From: DATEDA01 sp963789885
GTDB lineage: Bacteria; Pseudomonadota; Gammaproteobacteria; Burkholderiales; SG8-39
Length of the DNA: 64,000 nucleotides
Reading direction: 5' to 3'
NCBI GenBank assembly: GCA_963789885.1
Contig: CAWBNB010000005.1
Location: 248,001 to 312,000, forward strand
The position numbers and the translations under genes are program-made. Positions 36,545 through 46,105 of the stretch are shown piece by piece. A model generated the notes under the pieces. That model did no database searches. It worked only from the letters and a program-made list of their open reading frames with translations, and was not told the DNA's origin. Every line of letters begins with the position of its first letter. Position 1 is the first letter of the stretch.

Positions 36545-37627
36545 ATGCCGGACGCCGAGCTCGGAGCCTGGCTCCGGCTCACCCTGGTGCCGGGCCTCGG
36601 CAGCCAGGGGTTGCGGAAGCTGCTCGGCGACTTCGGTCTGCCATCACAGGTACTGAGTGCGGGGCGGGCGGCACTCGCCCGCAGCGTCGGCGACGCGCTC
36701 GCCCAGCGGATCGCGGCCGACGATAGCACTGCGGCGGTCGATACCGCGCTCGCCTGGGCCGCGGCACCCGGCCATTCGATCGTCACGCTGGCCGACGCCG
36801 CGTACCCGAAGCAACTCCTCGAGATTCCCGATCCGCCGGTTCTGCTCTATGCGCTGGGCAACGCCGAGCTGCTAGCACACCGGGGGCTCGCGATTGTTGG
36901 CAGCCGCAACGCGACGCCGCAGGGTGTCGCCAACGCCGAGCGCTTCGCGCGCGCGTTCAGCGAGGCGGGGCTCACGATCGCGAGCGGGCTCGCGCTCGGC
37001 ATCGACGCCGCGGCGCACCGCGGCGCGCTCGACGGCGCCGGCTCGACGGTCGCCGTCCTCGGCTGCGGCGTCGACGTCGTGTATCCGCAGCGGAACGCGG
37101 ACCTGTACCACCTCGTGGCGGCGCGTGGCGTGCTCGTGTCCGAATTCCCGCTTGGCTCGCCGCCGCTCGCGGCCAACTTCCCGCGACGCAATCGCCTCAT
37201 CAGCGGACTCGCGCGAGGCGTGCTCGTGGTTGAAGCGGCGCTCGCGAGCGGCTCGCTGATCACCGCCCGCCTCGCCGCGGAGCAGGGCCGCGAAGTGTTC
37301 GCCGTTCCGGGATCGATCCACTCGCCGCTGTCGAAGGGTTGCCACGCACTGATCAAAGAGGGCGCGAAGCTCGTCGAGAGCGCGCAGGACGTGCTGGACG
37401 AGCTCCGGCTGCCCTCGGCTGCCGTCGCCCCGGCGCCGGCGCAACCGGAAAAAGGCCACGCGGGACATGCGCTACTCGCGCACCTCGGCCACGACCCGTG
37501 CAATGTTGACACCTTGTGCCAGCGCAGCGGCTTGACGCCCGATACCGTATCAGCGATGCTGCTGGAGCTGGAGCTCGCGGGCGTGGTCGCGGCCCTGCCC
37601 GGCGGGCGATACCAGCGCATCGACTGA
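36545..37627 (+). CDS. dprA: DNA-processing protein DprA
   Basis: A 360-residue protein with an N-terminal helical region (LGAWLRLTLVPGLGSQGLRKLL), the Rossmann-like DprA core (VGSRNATPQG, SGLALGIDAAAHRGAL, VLGCGVDVVYPQRN, SEFPLGSPPLAANFPRRNRLISGL) and a C-terminal winged helix (VDTLCQRSGLTPDTVSAMLLELEL). DprA loads RecA onto incoming single-stranded DNA during transformation. It is intact here, in contrast to the truncated comM, so competence genes are only partly damaged. Confidence 0.96.
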   Translation: MPDAELGAWLRLTLVPGLGSQGLRKLLGDFGLPSQVLSAGRAALARSVGDALAQRIAADDSTAAVDTALAWAAAPGHSIVTLADAAYPKQLLEIPDPPVLLYALGNAELLAHRGLAIVGSRNATPQGVANAERFARAFSEAGLTIASGLALGIDAAAHRGALDGAGSTVAVLGCGVDVVYPQRNADLYHLVAARGVLVSEFPLGSPPLAANFPRRNRLISGLARGVLVVEAALASGSLITARLAAEQGREVFAVPGSIHSPLSKGCHALIKEGAKLVESAQDVLDELRLPSAAVAPAPAQPEKGHAGHALLAHLGHDPCNVDTLCQRSGLTPDTVSAMLLELELAGVVAALPGGRYQRID

Positions 37628-37649
37628 CCGCGCGCGGACCTCGCACCCG

Positions 37650-38108
37650 ATGTTCGACATCCTCGTCTACCTGTTCGAGAACTTCTACCAGAACGAGTCC
37701 TGGCCGGAGCAGGACGCGCTCGCGCAGAAACTGACCGCGGCCGGGTTCGAGAACGGCGACATCAGCGACGCCCTTGACTGGCTCCGCGGTCTGGCGAAGC
37801 TGCAAGCCGATTCCTTCCCGGAAGCCTTCGACCAGGGCGACGGCTTCCGCGCGTTTACGCCGTTCGAGCTCGAGCGGCTCTCGACCGAGTCGCGCGGCTT
37901 CATCGCGTTCCTCGAGGGCGCACGGGTGCTCACGCCGTCCCTGCGCGAGCTGATCATCGACCGCGCGATGGTGGTTGAAGACGAACGGGTCGAGCTCGAC
38001 AAGCTCAAGGTGATCGTGCTGATGGTGCTGTGGACGCGCCGCGGCAACGTCGACACGCTGATCCTCGAAGAGCTGCTGCCCGAGGGCGGCCCCCGGCACA
38101 TCCACTAG
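37650..38108 (+). CDS. smg: Smg/DUF494-family protein
   Basis: The 152-residue protein matches the Smg family: MFDILVYLFENFYQNESWPEQDAL, GDISDALDWLRGL, and a C-terminal helical end DKLKVIVLMVLWTRRGNVDTLILEELL. It is cytoplasmic, helical and of unknown function; the family is always close to dprA and topoisomerase genes. It lies 22 bases after dprA and precedes topB. Confidence 0.92.
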   Translation: MFDILVYLFENFYQNESWPEQDALAQKLTAAGFENGDISDALDWLRGLAKLQADSFPEAFDQGDGFRAFTPFELERLSTESRGFIAFLEGARVLTPSLRELIIDRAMVVEDERVELDKLKVIVLMVLWTRRGNVDTLILEELLPEGGPRHIH

Positions 38109-38198
38109 CGCTCACCTTGCCTTCGGGCACGGCGAGCCCTTAGACTCCCCGCGCGCCGACGACACGCGCGCGTCGGCGGGGCCCGCTCCCGTTCACCC

Positions 38199-40928
38199 AT
38201 GGCCAAAAAGCTCATCATCGCCGAAAAGCCCTCCGTCGCGAACGACATCGCTCGTGCGCTCGGCGGCTTCACGCGTCACGGCGACTACTACGAGAGCGAC
38301 GACTTCGTGCTCTCGTCGGCCATCGGGCATCTGCTCGAGCTGACCGCGCCCGAGGCCTACGAGGTGAAACGCGGCAAGTGGTCGCTTGCGAATCTGCCGG
38401 TCATCCCCCCGCACTTCGATCTGAAGCCGATCGAGCGGAACGAGGAGCGCCTGAAGCTCCTCGTACGGCTGATGAAGCGGAAGGACGTGAGCGCGCTCAT
38501 CAACGCTTGCGATGCCGGCCGCGAGGGCGAGCTCATTTTCCGCTACATCGTCCGGCACGCGGAGACGAAGAAGCCGATCCAGCGCCTGTGGCTGCAGTCG
38601 ATGACGCCGGCCTCGATCCGCGACGGCTTCGAGGCCCTGCGCACCGACCGGGACCTGCAGCCGCTCGCCGACGCCGCGGTGTGCCGCTCCGAGTCGGACT
38701 GGCTGGTCGGCATCAATGGCACGCGGGCCATGACCGCGTTCAATTCGAAAGACGGCGGTTTCTACAAGACGACCGTCGGGCGGGTGCAGACGCCGACGCT
38801 CGCAGTCCTCGTCGAGCGCGAACGCCGGATCAAGAGCTTCGTCACGCGCGACTACTGGGAAGTGCACGGCACCTTCGCCGGCAAGGGCGGGGAATACCCG
38901 GGCCGCTGGTTCGACGAACGCTTCGAGCGCAAGGAAGACGACGCCGACGCGCGCGCGGAGCGGCTCTGGGACCAGGCGCGCGCCGAGGCGATCCGCGCGA
39001 AGTGCCTGGGCAAGCCGGGCATCGTCACCGAGGAATCCAAGCCGACCACCCAGGCCCCGCCGCTGCTCTACGACCTCACGAGCCTCCAGCGCGAGGCGAA
39101 CGGCCGCTTCGGGTTCTCGGCGCGTGCGACGCTCTCGCTCGCGCAGGCCCTGTACGAGAAGCACAAGGTGCTCACCTACCCGCGTACCGACTCGCGCGCG
39201 CTGCCGGAGGACTACGTGGGCACGGTGAAGAAGACGCTCGGCATGCTGGGCGCCAAGAGCGGGCTGACGCGCGCCTATGCCCCGTTCGCCACCCGCGTCC
39301 TCGACGAAGGCTGGGTCCGGCCGAACAAGCGCGTGTTCAACAACGAGAAGATCTCCGATCACTTCGCGATCATCCCGACGCTCCAGGCGCCCAAGCACTT
39401 CTCCGAGGCGGAGGCAAAGCTCTACGACATGGTGACAAAGCGGTTCCTGGCGGTGTTCTTTCCGTCCGCCGAGTTCCTCGTCACCACGCGCATCACGCGG
39501 GTCGAGGACGAGCCGTTCAAAAGCGAGGGCCGGGTCATGGTGAACGCCGGCTGGCTCGCGGTCTACGGCAAGGAAGCCGAGGATCCCGATACGCCGACGC
39601 TCGCGCCGGTCCCCGACGGGCGCGCGACCGCGATCGCGATCGAGGTGCAGGCGAACCAGACGAAACCTCCCGCGCGCTACACCGAGGCGACGCTGCTCTC
39701 CGCGATGGAGGGCGCCGGCAAGCTGGTCGACGACGAGGAGCTCCGCGAGGCGATGCGGGAGAAGGGCCTCGGCACGCCGGCGACCCGTGCCGCGATCATC
39801 GAAGGCCTGATCTTCGAGGACTACGTGCACCGCGTGGGCCGCGAGCTCCACCCCACGGCGAAGGCGTTCGACCTCCTGTACGCGCTCGACAAGTTCGGCA
39901 TCGACGAGCTGCGCTCGCCCGAGCTCACCGGCACCTGGGAGTTCAAGCTGAAGCAGATGGAGCAGGGCCGGCTGCGGCGCGACGAGTTCATGGAGCACAT
40001 CGTCGAGACGACCCGCGACCTCGTCGAGCGCGTAAAGCGCGGGACGCTCGCCGACGACACGATCTCGACCCTCAAGGTGAAGTGCCCGAAGGACGGCGGC
40101 ACGGTCAACGAGAACTACAAGAAATTCCAGTGCGCGACCTGCGACTTCGCGATCTGGAAGGTGATCGCCGGCCGGCGCATCGAGAACGAAGAGGTCGAGC
40201 AGCTGATCCGCGAGGGCGCCATCGGTCCGCTGCAGGGGTTCCGCAGCCGCATCGGCCGCCCCTTCGCGGCGATGCTCAAGCTCCGCGACGACTTCACCGC
40301 CCAGCTCGATTTCGGCGCGGGCAGCCAGGATGAACGCAACGCGGAGCCGGTCGACTTCTCGGCCAAGACACCGCTCGGCCCCTGCCCGAAGTGCGGCGCC
40401 CGGGTGTTCGACCACGAGCTCGCCTATGTGTGCGAGCGCTCGGTCGGTCCCGAGCGCACCTGTGACTTCCGCTCCGGCAAAATCATCCTGCAGCGGGCAA
40501 TCGAGCCCGAGCAGATGGTGAAGCTCCTGGCGACCGGCCGCACCGATCTCCTGCACCGGTTCATCTCGAAGAAGGGTCGGCCGTTCTCGGCGTTCCTGGT
40601 CCGCCAGCCGGACGGCAAGGTGGGATTCGAGTTCGCGCCGCGTCCGGCGAAGAAGACGGCCGCGGGTGCCGGCAAGCCGGAAGCCGAAAAGGCCGCCCCT
40701 GCGACCGCGCCCAAGCCCGCTGCGCCCCGTGCGCGCGACGTGGCCGTCGAGCGGAACGTCTACGAGCTGAAGCCGCCGAAGGGCAAGCCGGTCCCGGCAA
40801 AGCCCCCGGCCAAGCGCGGAGCTGCGCCGACCGCGCGCGTCGCTGCGAAGCGCGCAGCGCCCACGAAGAAAGCCGCCCGGAAGATCACCGCGCGGCGGAA
40901 GCCCGCCGTCAAGAAGCGCGCCGCGTAG
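38199..40928 (+). CDS. topB: DNA topoisomerase III with basic C-terminal tail
   Basis: This 909-residue type IA topoisomerase begins with a Toprim domain (LIIAEKPSVANDIARAL, CDAGREGELIFRYI). The active-site tyrosine is in KVLTYPRTDSRALP. LGTPATRAAIIEGL and the decatenation-type core follow. After residue about 620 come zinc-finger-like cysteine pairs (VKCPKDGG, FQCATCDF, CPKCGARVF, VCERS). The last 80 or so residues are Lys/Ala/Pro-rich (PAKPPAKRGAAPTARVAAKR), resembling histone-H1-like tails. TopB resolves precatenanes and linked chromosomes. E. coli TopB is about 650 residues; this longer form is common in betaproteobacteria. Confidence 0.93.
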   Translation: MAKKLIIAEKPSVANDIARALGGFTRHGDYYESDDFVLSSAIGHLLELTAPEAYEVKRGKWSLANLPVIPPHFDLKPIERNEERLKLLVRLMKRKDVSALINACDAGREGELIFRYIVRHAETKKPIQRLWLQSMTPASIRDGFEALRTDRDLQPLADAAVCRSESDWLVGINGTRAMTAFNSKDGGFYKTTVGRVQTPTLAVLVERERRIKSFVTRDYWEVHGTFAGKGGEYPGRWFDERFERKEDDADARAERLWDQARAEAIRAKCLGKPGIVTEESKPTTQAPPLLYDLTSLQREANGRFGFSARATLSLAQALYEKHKVLTYPRTDSRALPEDYVGTVKKTLGMLGAKSGLTRAYAPFATRVLDEGWVRPNKRVFNNEKISDHFAIIPTLQAPKHFSEAEAKLYDMVTKRFLAVFFPSAEFLVTTRITRVEDEPFKSEGRVMVNAGWLAVYGKEAEDPDTPTLAPVPDGRATAIAIEVQANQTKPPARYTEATLLSAMEGAGKLVDDEELREAMREKGLGTPATRAAIIEGLIFEDYVHRVGRELHPTAKAFDLLYALDKFGIDELRSPELTGTWEFKLKQMEQGRLRRDEFMEHIVETTRDLVERVKRGTLADDTISTLKVKCPKDGGTVNENYKKFQCATCDFAIWKVIAGRRIENEEVEQLIREGAIGPLQGFRSRIGRPFAAMLKLRDDFTAQLDFGAGSQDERNAEPVDFSAKTPLGPCPKCGARVFDHELAYVCERSVGPERTCDFRSGKIILQRAIEPEQMVKLLATGRTDLLHRFISKKGRPFSAFLVRQPDGKVGFEFAPRPAKKTAAGAGKPEAEKAAPATAPKPAAPRARDVAVERNVYELKPPKGKPVPAKPPAKRGAAPTARVAAKRAAPTKKAARKITARRKPAVKKRAA

Positions 40929-40947
40929 GCGCGCACAGGGATTGTCG

Positions 40948-40966
40948 GCCCGGCTCGCAGCCGGGC
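40948..40966. other. Hairpin between convergent topB and gyrB
   Basis: A perfect 8-bp stem (GCCCGGCT 40948-40955, AGCCGGGC 40959-40966) with loop CGC lies in the 37-base gap between the two stop codons. It lacks a T-run on either strand, so any terminator role for both genes is uncertain. Confidence 0.4.
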
Positions 40967-43428
40967 TAGACGTCCAGCCGCGCGACGAGCGCGTTCTGCT
41001 CGATGAAGTCGCGCCGCGGCTCGACCTCGTCGCCCATCAGCTTGATGAAGATCTCGTCGGCGGCGATCGCGTCCTCGATCTGCACCTTCAGGAGGCGCCG
41101 GGATCCCGGGTCCATCGTCGTCTCCCACAGCTGCCCCGGGTTCATCTCGCCGAGGCCCTTGTAGCGCTGGACGGCGGCGTTGCGCTCCACCTCGGCGCGC
41201 AGCCAGTGCACCGCCTCGCCGAAGTCCACGACCACCTGCTGATTCTCGCCACGGCGCACGTACGCGCCCTCGCCCACCAGGCCCTCGACCAGCGCGGCGG
41301 CCTCGACGATCTGCCGGTAGTCCCCGGAGACGAGGAAGTCGTCGTCGATCGCGCTGACGCGGACGTTGCCGTGCCGGTTGCGCTCGATCACCAGGCGATG
41401 CCGCTCGTGCTTGTCGTCGTAGCGCGCGTAGATCTTGACGCCATCCGGCTGGAGCAGCGCCGAAAGCCGCTCGGCGCTGGCGCGCGCCCGCTCGGCGTCG
41501 CCGAGATCGATCTTGGCCCCGCGCAGGCACGCGTACAGCGCCTCGGCATCGATCAGCCGGGCGAGGCGGTTGATCACCGCCTCGGCGAGCAGATACGCGC
41601 GGGCGAGCTGCGCGAGCGCTTCGCCCTCGATCGGCGCCGCGCCCTCGCGCGGATGGAGCGCCGCGCCGACGAGCGCCTGCCGCAGCATGAACTGGTCGCG
41701 CTCGTGGTCGTCCTTGAGGTAGCGCTCCTCCCGGCCGACCTTCACCTTGTACAGCGGCGGTTGTGCGATGTAGATGTGCCCGCGCTCGATCAGCTCCGGC
41801 ATCTGCCGGTAGAAGAAAGTGAGGAGCAGGGTCCGGATGTGGGCGCCGTCGACGTCGGCGTCCGTCATGATGATGATGCGGTGGTAGCGCAGCTTGTCGA
41901 GGTTGTAGTCGTCCTTGATGCCGGTCCCGAGCGCGGTGATCAGGGTCGCGATCTCGGCGAACGAGATCAGCTTGTCGAACCGCGCCCGCTCGACGTTCAG
42001 GATCTTGCCCTTAAGCGGCAGGATCGCCTGGAACTTGCGGTCGCGGCCCTGCTTCGCCGAGCCGCCGGCCGAATCGCCCTCGACGAGAAAGAGCTCGCAC
42101 AGGGTCGGGTCCTTCTCCTGGCAGTCGGCGAGCTTGCCGGGGAGCCCGAACCCGTCGAGCACGCCTTTCCGGCGCGTCATCTCGCGCGCCTTGCGCGCCG
42201 CCTCGCGCGCGCGCGCGGCGTCGACGATCTTGCCGGTGATGATCCGGGCGTCCTGCGGCCGCTCGAGGAGGAAGCTCATGAGCTTCTCGGCCACGATCTC
42301 CTCCACCACCGGCCGGACTTCCGACGAGACGAGCTTGTCCTTGGTCTGCGACGAGAACTTGGGCTCCGGCACCTTGATCGACAGGACGCAGGTCAACCCT
42401 TCGCGCATGTCATCGCCGGTGCACTCGACCTTCGCCTTCTTCGCGACCTCGTGTTCGTCGATGTACTTCCCGAGCGTGCGCGTCATCGCCGCACGGAGGC
42501 CGGTCAGATGCGTGCCGCCGTCGCGCTGCGGGATGTTGTTGGTGAAGAGCAGCACCTGCTCCTGGTAGGAATCGTTCCACTGCATCGACACCTCGACGAA
42601 CATGCCCTCCTTCTGGCCGCTGGCGTGGAAGATGTTCGGATGCAGCACCACCTTGCTGCGGTTCATGTACTCGACGAACCCGCGCACCCCGCCGGCGAAC
42701 GAGAACTCCTCCTCCTTCCCGGCGCGCTGGTCGACCAGCACGATGCGCACGCCGTTGTTGAGGAACGAGAGCTCGCGCAGCCGCTTGGCGAGGATGTCGT
42801 AGTGGTACTCGACGTGGCCGAAGGTTTCGGCGTCGGCGAGGAAGTGGACTTCGGTGCCGCGTCGCTCGGTCTTGCCGGTCACCTTGAGCGGCACGAGCCG
42901 CTCGCCGCGCCGGAATTCCATGAAGTGGGTCTGGCCGTCCCGACGGATGGTGAGCCGCAGCCATTGGGACAGCGCGTTTACCACCGACACCCCGACCCCG
43001 TGCAGGCCGCCCGAGACCTTGTAGGAGTTGGAGTCGAACTTGCCACCGGCATGCAGCTCGGTCATGACGATCTCGGCCGCCGAGCGCCCGAGCTCGTCCT
43101 CCTTGTGGATCTCGGTCGGGATGCCGCGGCCGTTGTCGGCGACGCTGATCGAGTTGTCGGTGTGGATGGTGACGATGATCTCGTCGCAGAAGCCGGCGAG
43201 CGCCTCGTCGACCGCGTTGTCGACGACCTCGAACACCATGTGATGCAGGCCGGTGCCGTCGGACGTGTCGCCGATGTACATGCCGGGGCGCTTGCGCACG
43301 GCGTCCAGCCCCTTGAGCATCTTGATGCTCGAGGAGTCGTAGCTCTCCGGCGTGGATTCGGGCTTCTTCGGCTCGCTGGCGGGTTCGCCCGCGCCCGGCT
43401 GCTGCGGTGGCTGGATCTCTTCGCTCAT
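40966..43428 (-). CDS. gyrB: DNA gyrase subunit B
   Basis: Starting at MSEEIQPPQQPG, the 820-residue ATPase subunit of gyrase has a Pro/Glu-rich leader, the GHKL ATPase domain (KRPGMYIGDTSDGTGLHHMV, VVDNAVDEALAG, NGRGIPTE, GGLHGVGVSVVNALS), the transducer, the Toprim region (EGDSAGGSAKQGRDR, DADVDGAHIRTLLLTFFYR) and the Gram-negative insertion before the C-terminal KGLGEMNPGQLWETTMDP. With GyrA it introduces negative supercoils. It lies nine bases after dnaN in the dnaA-dnaN-gyrB cluster; recF is absent, as usual in betaproteobacteria. Confidence 0.98.
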   Translation of the reverse strand: MSEEIQPPQQPGAGEPASEPKKPESTPESYDSSSIKMLKGLDAVRKRPGMYIGDTSDGTGLHHMVFEVVDNAVDEALAGFCDEIIVTIHTDNSISVADNGRGIPTEIHKEDELGRSAAEIVMTELHAGGKFDSNSYKVSGGLHGVGVSVVNALSQWLRLTIRRDGQTHFMEFRRGERLVPLKVTGKTERRGTEVHFLADAETFGHVEYHYDILAKRLRELSFLNNGVRIVLVDQRAGKEEEFSFAGGVRGFVEYMNRSKVVLHPNIFHASGQKEGMFVEVSMQWNDSYQEQVLLFTNNIPQRDGGTHLTGLRAAMTRTLGKYIDEHEVAKKAKVECTGDDMREGLTCVLSIKVPEPKFSSQTKDKLVSSEVRPVVEEIVAEKLMSFLLERPQDARIITGKIVDAARAREAARKAREMTRRKGVLDGFGLPGKLADCQEKDPTLCELFLVEGDSAGGSAKQGRDRKFQAILPLKGKILNVERARFDKLISFAEIATLITALGTGIKDDYNLDKLRYHRIIIMTDADVDGAHIRTLLLTFFYRQMPELIERGHIYIAQPPLYKVKVGREERYLKDDHERDQFMLRQALVGAALHPREGAAPIEGEALAQLARAYLLAEAVINRLARLIDAEALYACLRGAKIDLGDAERARASAERLSALLQPDGVKIYARYDDKHERHRLVIERNRHGNVRVSAIDDDFLVSGDYRQIVEAAALVEGLVGEGAYVRRGENQQVVVDFGEAVHWLRAEVERNAAVQRYKGLGEMNPGQLWETTMDPGSRRLLKVQIEDAIAADEIFIKLMGDEVEPRRDFIEQNALVARLDV

Positions 43429-43436
43429 GCGCGCTG

Positions 43437-44549
43437 CTAGATGCGCATCGGCATCACGACGTACTTGAAGTCGTCGCGGCCGGGCACGGTGATGAGGGCG
43501 CTCGAATTGGCGTCGCCGAGCGATACCTCGACCTCGTCGACCGAGAGGTTGTTCAGCACGTCGAGCAGGTACTGGACGTTGAAGCCGATGTCGAGCGCCT
43601 CGCCCTTGTAGTCGACGTCGAGCTCTTCCTGCGCCTCCTCCTGCTCGGTGTTCGTGCACGAGATCCGCAGGCTGCCGTCGCCGAGCACCCAGCGCACGCC
43701 GCGGAACTTGTCGCTCGTGAGGATCGCCGCGCGCTGCAGCGCCTGGCCGAGCGCTTGCCGGCTCATGCGCAGCTGCTTGGTGTGCGCGCTCGGGATGACG
43801 CGCTGGTAATCGGGGAACTTGCCGTCGACAAGCTTGGAGGCGAGGAGCACGCCGTCGAACCGGAATCGCGCCTGGGTCGCCGAGAGCTCGATCCTGACCG
43901 GGTCGGCGGTATCGCCGAGGAGCTTCGTGAGCTCGATGATCGTCTTCCGCGGCAGGATCACTTCCTGGCGCCCGACCTCCCGCGCCGCCACTTCTTTCGT
44001 CGCCACCGCGAGCCGGTGACCGTCGGTCGCGACGACCCGCAGCTCGCCGCCGTCGACGACCATCAGCAGGCCGTTCAGGTAGTAGCGGATGTCCTGTTGC
44101 GCCATCGCGTACTGGACCAGCGCGAGCAGGCCTTTCAGGTCCTTCTGCAGAAGCTCGAGCGCGATCGTCGCGCCCTCGGGCGCCGCAAGCCGCGGAAAGT
44201 CCTCCGGCGGCAGGGTCTGCAGCTGGAAGCGGCTCTTGCCGCTGCGTACCTGGAGGCGCTTGTCCGCGGCGGTCAGCGTCACCTCCGCGCCCTCCGGCAG
44301 CGCGCGCAGGATGTCCAGCAGTTTCCGCGCTCCGACCGTCAGGTTCTTGCCGTCAGCCCCTTGCGCCTCGGCGGCCGCTGCCGCGCTGATCTCGATCTCG
44401 ATGTCGGTTGCGACGAATGCGAGCCGCCCCGCGTCGCCCGCGAGCAGAACGTTCGACAGAATCGGCAAGGTATGGCGACGCTCGATGATGCCGGCGACCG
44501 CCTGCAGCGGCTTCAGGAGCGTTTCGCGGCTGGTCTTTAATAGATTCAT
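43437..44549 (-). CDS. dnaN: DNA polymerase III beta sliding clamp
   Basis: The 370-residue clamp protein has three similar domains in order, recognised from MNLLKTSRETLLKPLQAVAGIIERRHTLPILSNVL, DGHRLAVATK and the conserved C-terminus YVVMPMRI. Dimers encircle DNA and tether polymerase III, DnaE2/PolB and MutS. Length is normal (366 in E. coli). Downstream of dnaA by 209 bases that include DnaA-box-like sequences. Confidence 0.98.
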   Translation of the reverse strand: MNLLKTSRETLLKPLQAVAGIIERRHTLPILSNVLLAGDAGRLAFVATDIEIEISAAAAAEAQGADGKNLTVGARKLLDILRALPEGAEVTLTAADKRLQVRSGKSRFQLQTLPPEDFPRLAAPEGATIALELLQKDLKGLLALVQYAMAQQDIRYYLNGLLMVVDGGELRVVATDGHRLAVATKEVAAREVGRQEVILPRKTIIELTKLLGDTADPVRIELSATQARFRFDGVLLASKLVDGKFPDYQRVIPSAHTKQLRMSRQALGQALQRAAILTSDKFRGVRWVLGDGSLRISCTNTEQEEAQEELDVDYKGEALDIGFNVQYLLDVLNNLSVDEVEVSLGDANSSALITVPGRDDFKYVVMPMRI

Positions 44550-44758
44550 ATCTCTAGTTCCTGATTCTAATAATGAGGGCGCGGCGCGCAGGGGACAAGC
44601 CGGAAGATCCGAGCCGGATCAGGCGTTTCGGCTGTGGAAAAGCTGTGTACCGGCCTGTGCACGAAGGCGTCGTATCGACGCCGAGCGGGACGCTGTTCAG
44701 TGGCCGCGGCGAATTGCCCACAGGCCCGGTGGAAGTTATACAGAAGATGCTCACCGGG
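44550..44758. promoter_or_regulatory. dnaA-dnaN intergenic region with DnaA-box-like sites
   Basis: This 209-base interval holds three sequences close to the DnaA box TTATCCACA: TGTGGAAAA at 44633-44641 (reverse orientation), TTGCCCACA at 44714-44722 and TTATACAGA at 44736-44744. Each has one or two mismatches. It may be part of a bipartite origin or serve autoregulation of dnaN. Confidence 0.4.
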
Positions 44759-46105
44759 CTATCCCTTCAATGTCTGCTCGAGCACATGGAAGTCGCGGTT
44801 GAGGTCGGTGTCCTTGCTGCGTAGCGTCGTGATTGTCCGGCACGCGTGCAGGACCGTGGTGTGGTCGCGGTTGCCGAACGCGTCGCCGATCTCCGGCAGG
44901 CTCATCTGGGTCAATTCCTTGGCCAGCGCCATCGCCATCTGGCGCGGCCGGGCGACGTTGCGATTGCGCTTCTTCGCGTGCAGGTCGGCGACCTTGATCT
45001 TGTAGAACTCGGCGACCGTCCGCTGGATGTTCTCGATCGAGATCTGCCGGTTGTGGGCGGAGAGGAGGTCCTTTAGCGCCTCGCGGGCCACCTCGACGGT
45101 GAGTTCCTTGCCGTTGAAGGTCGCAAATGCGAGCACGTTCTTGAGCGCCCCTTCGAGCTCGCGTACGTTGGAGCGGACGTGCTTGGCGATGAAGAAGGCA
45201 ACGTCCTCGTCGAGCTTGATGCCGACCGCTTCCGCCTTCTTGAGCACGATGGCGACCCGCATCTCCTGCTCCGGCGGTTCGACCGCCACCGTGAGCCCCC
45301 AGCTGAACCGCGTCTTCAGGCGATCGTCGATGCCGGCCACGTCGCGCGGATACGTGTCGCAGGTGATCACGATCTGCTTGTGGCCTTCGACCAGGGCGTT
45401 GAACGCGTAGAAGAATTCCTCCTGCGTTCGGTCCTTGCCGGTGAAGAACTGGATGTCGTCGATCAGGAGCAGGTCGAGCGAGTGGTAGTAGCGCTTGAAG
45501 GCGTCGAACGATTTCTGCTGGTAGGCGCGAACGACGTCGGTGATGTACTGATTCGCGTGCAGGTAGCGCAGCTTCGCCGCGGGCTGGTTCGCGGCGACAT
45601 AGTTGCCGATCGCGTGCAGCAGATGCGTCTTGCCCAGCCCGGAGCCGCCGTAGACGAACAGCGGGTTGTAGGACGCGCCGGGATTCTCGGCGACCTGTAC
45701 GGCGGCGGCGCGAGCGAGCTGGTTGGCCTTGCCCTGCACGAAATTGTCGAACGTGAACTCGGAGCTCATCGTCGAGCGCTCGGCGGACTTGCGCTCGGGC
45801 TGGGCGCGTGGGGCGGTCGGCGCCGCGCGGGGGCGCGACGGCGGCGCGGCCTCGGGTTCTTCGCTGGCGGCGGGGAGTGCCAGCACGACGCGCATCGACT
45901 GGCCGGCCTGTTCGGTGAGCATGGTCTCGATGCGGCCCAGAAACCGCTCTTTCACCCACTGCAGGACGAAGCGGTTGGGTGCGACCAGCCGCAGCTCGCC
46001 GAGCGCTTCCTCGCTCGGGGCGAGCGGCCGGATCCAGGTATTAAATTGCTGAGCGGGAAGCTCTTTTTCGAGTTGCTTGAGGCAGGACTGCCAGAGATTC
46101 TGCAT
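44759..46105 (-). CDS. dnaA: Chromosomal replication initiator DnaA
   Basis: The 448-residue initiator starts at MQNLWQSCLKQLEKELPAQQ (46105); earlier in-frame codons are not family-like. Domain I (FNTWIRPL), a variable acidic/proline linker, domain III AAA+ (FVYGGSGLGKTHLLHAIGNY; LLIDDIQFFTGK) and domain IV with the DNA-binding signature RDHTTVLHACRTI are complete. DnaA-ATP binds DnaA boxes and melts the origin. The gene diverges from rpmH across the candidate oriC. Confidence 0.98.
   Translation of the reverse strand: MQNLWQSCLKQLEKELPAQQFNTWIRPLAPSEEALGELRLVAPNRFVLQWVKERFLGRIETMLTEQAGQSMRVVLALPAASEEPEAAPPSRPRAAPTAPRAQPERKSAERSTMSSEFTFDNFVQGKANQLARAAAVQVAENPGASYNPLFVYGGSGLGKTHLLHAIGNYVAANQPAAKLRYLHANQYITDVVRAYQQKSFDAFKRYYHSLDLLLIDDIQFFTGKDRTQEEFFYAFNALVEGHKQIVITCDTYPRDVAGIDDRLKTRFSWGLTVAVEPPEQEMRVAIVLKKAEAVGIKLDEDVAFFIAKHVRSNVRELEGALKNVLAFATFNGKELTVEVAREALKDLLSAHNRQISIENIQRTVAEFYKIKVADLHAKKRNRNVARPRQMAMALAKELTQMSLPEIGDAFGNRDHTTVLHACRTITTLRSKDTDLNRDFHVLEQTLKG

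Noticed and set aside
38193..40556. 787-codon frame opposite topB
   Set aside because: Antisense shadow of the topoisomerase gene, with no recognisable domain.
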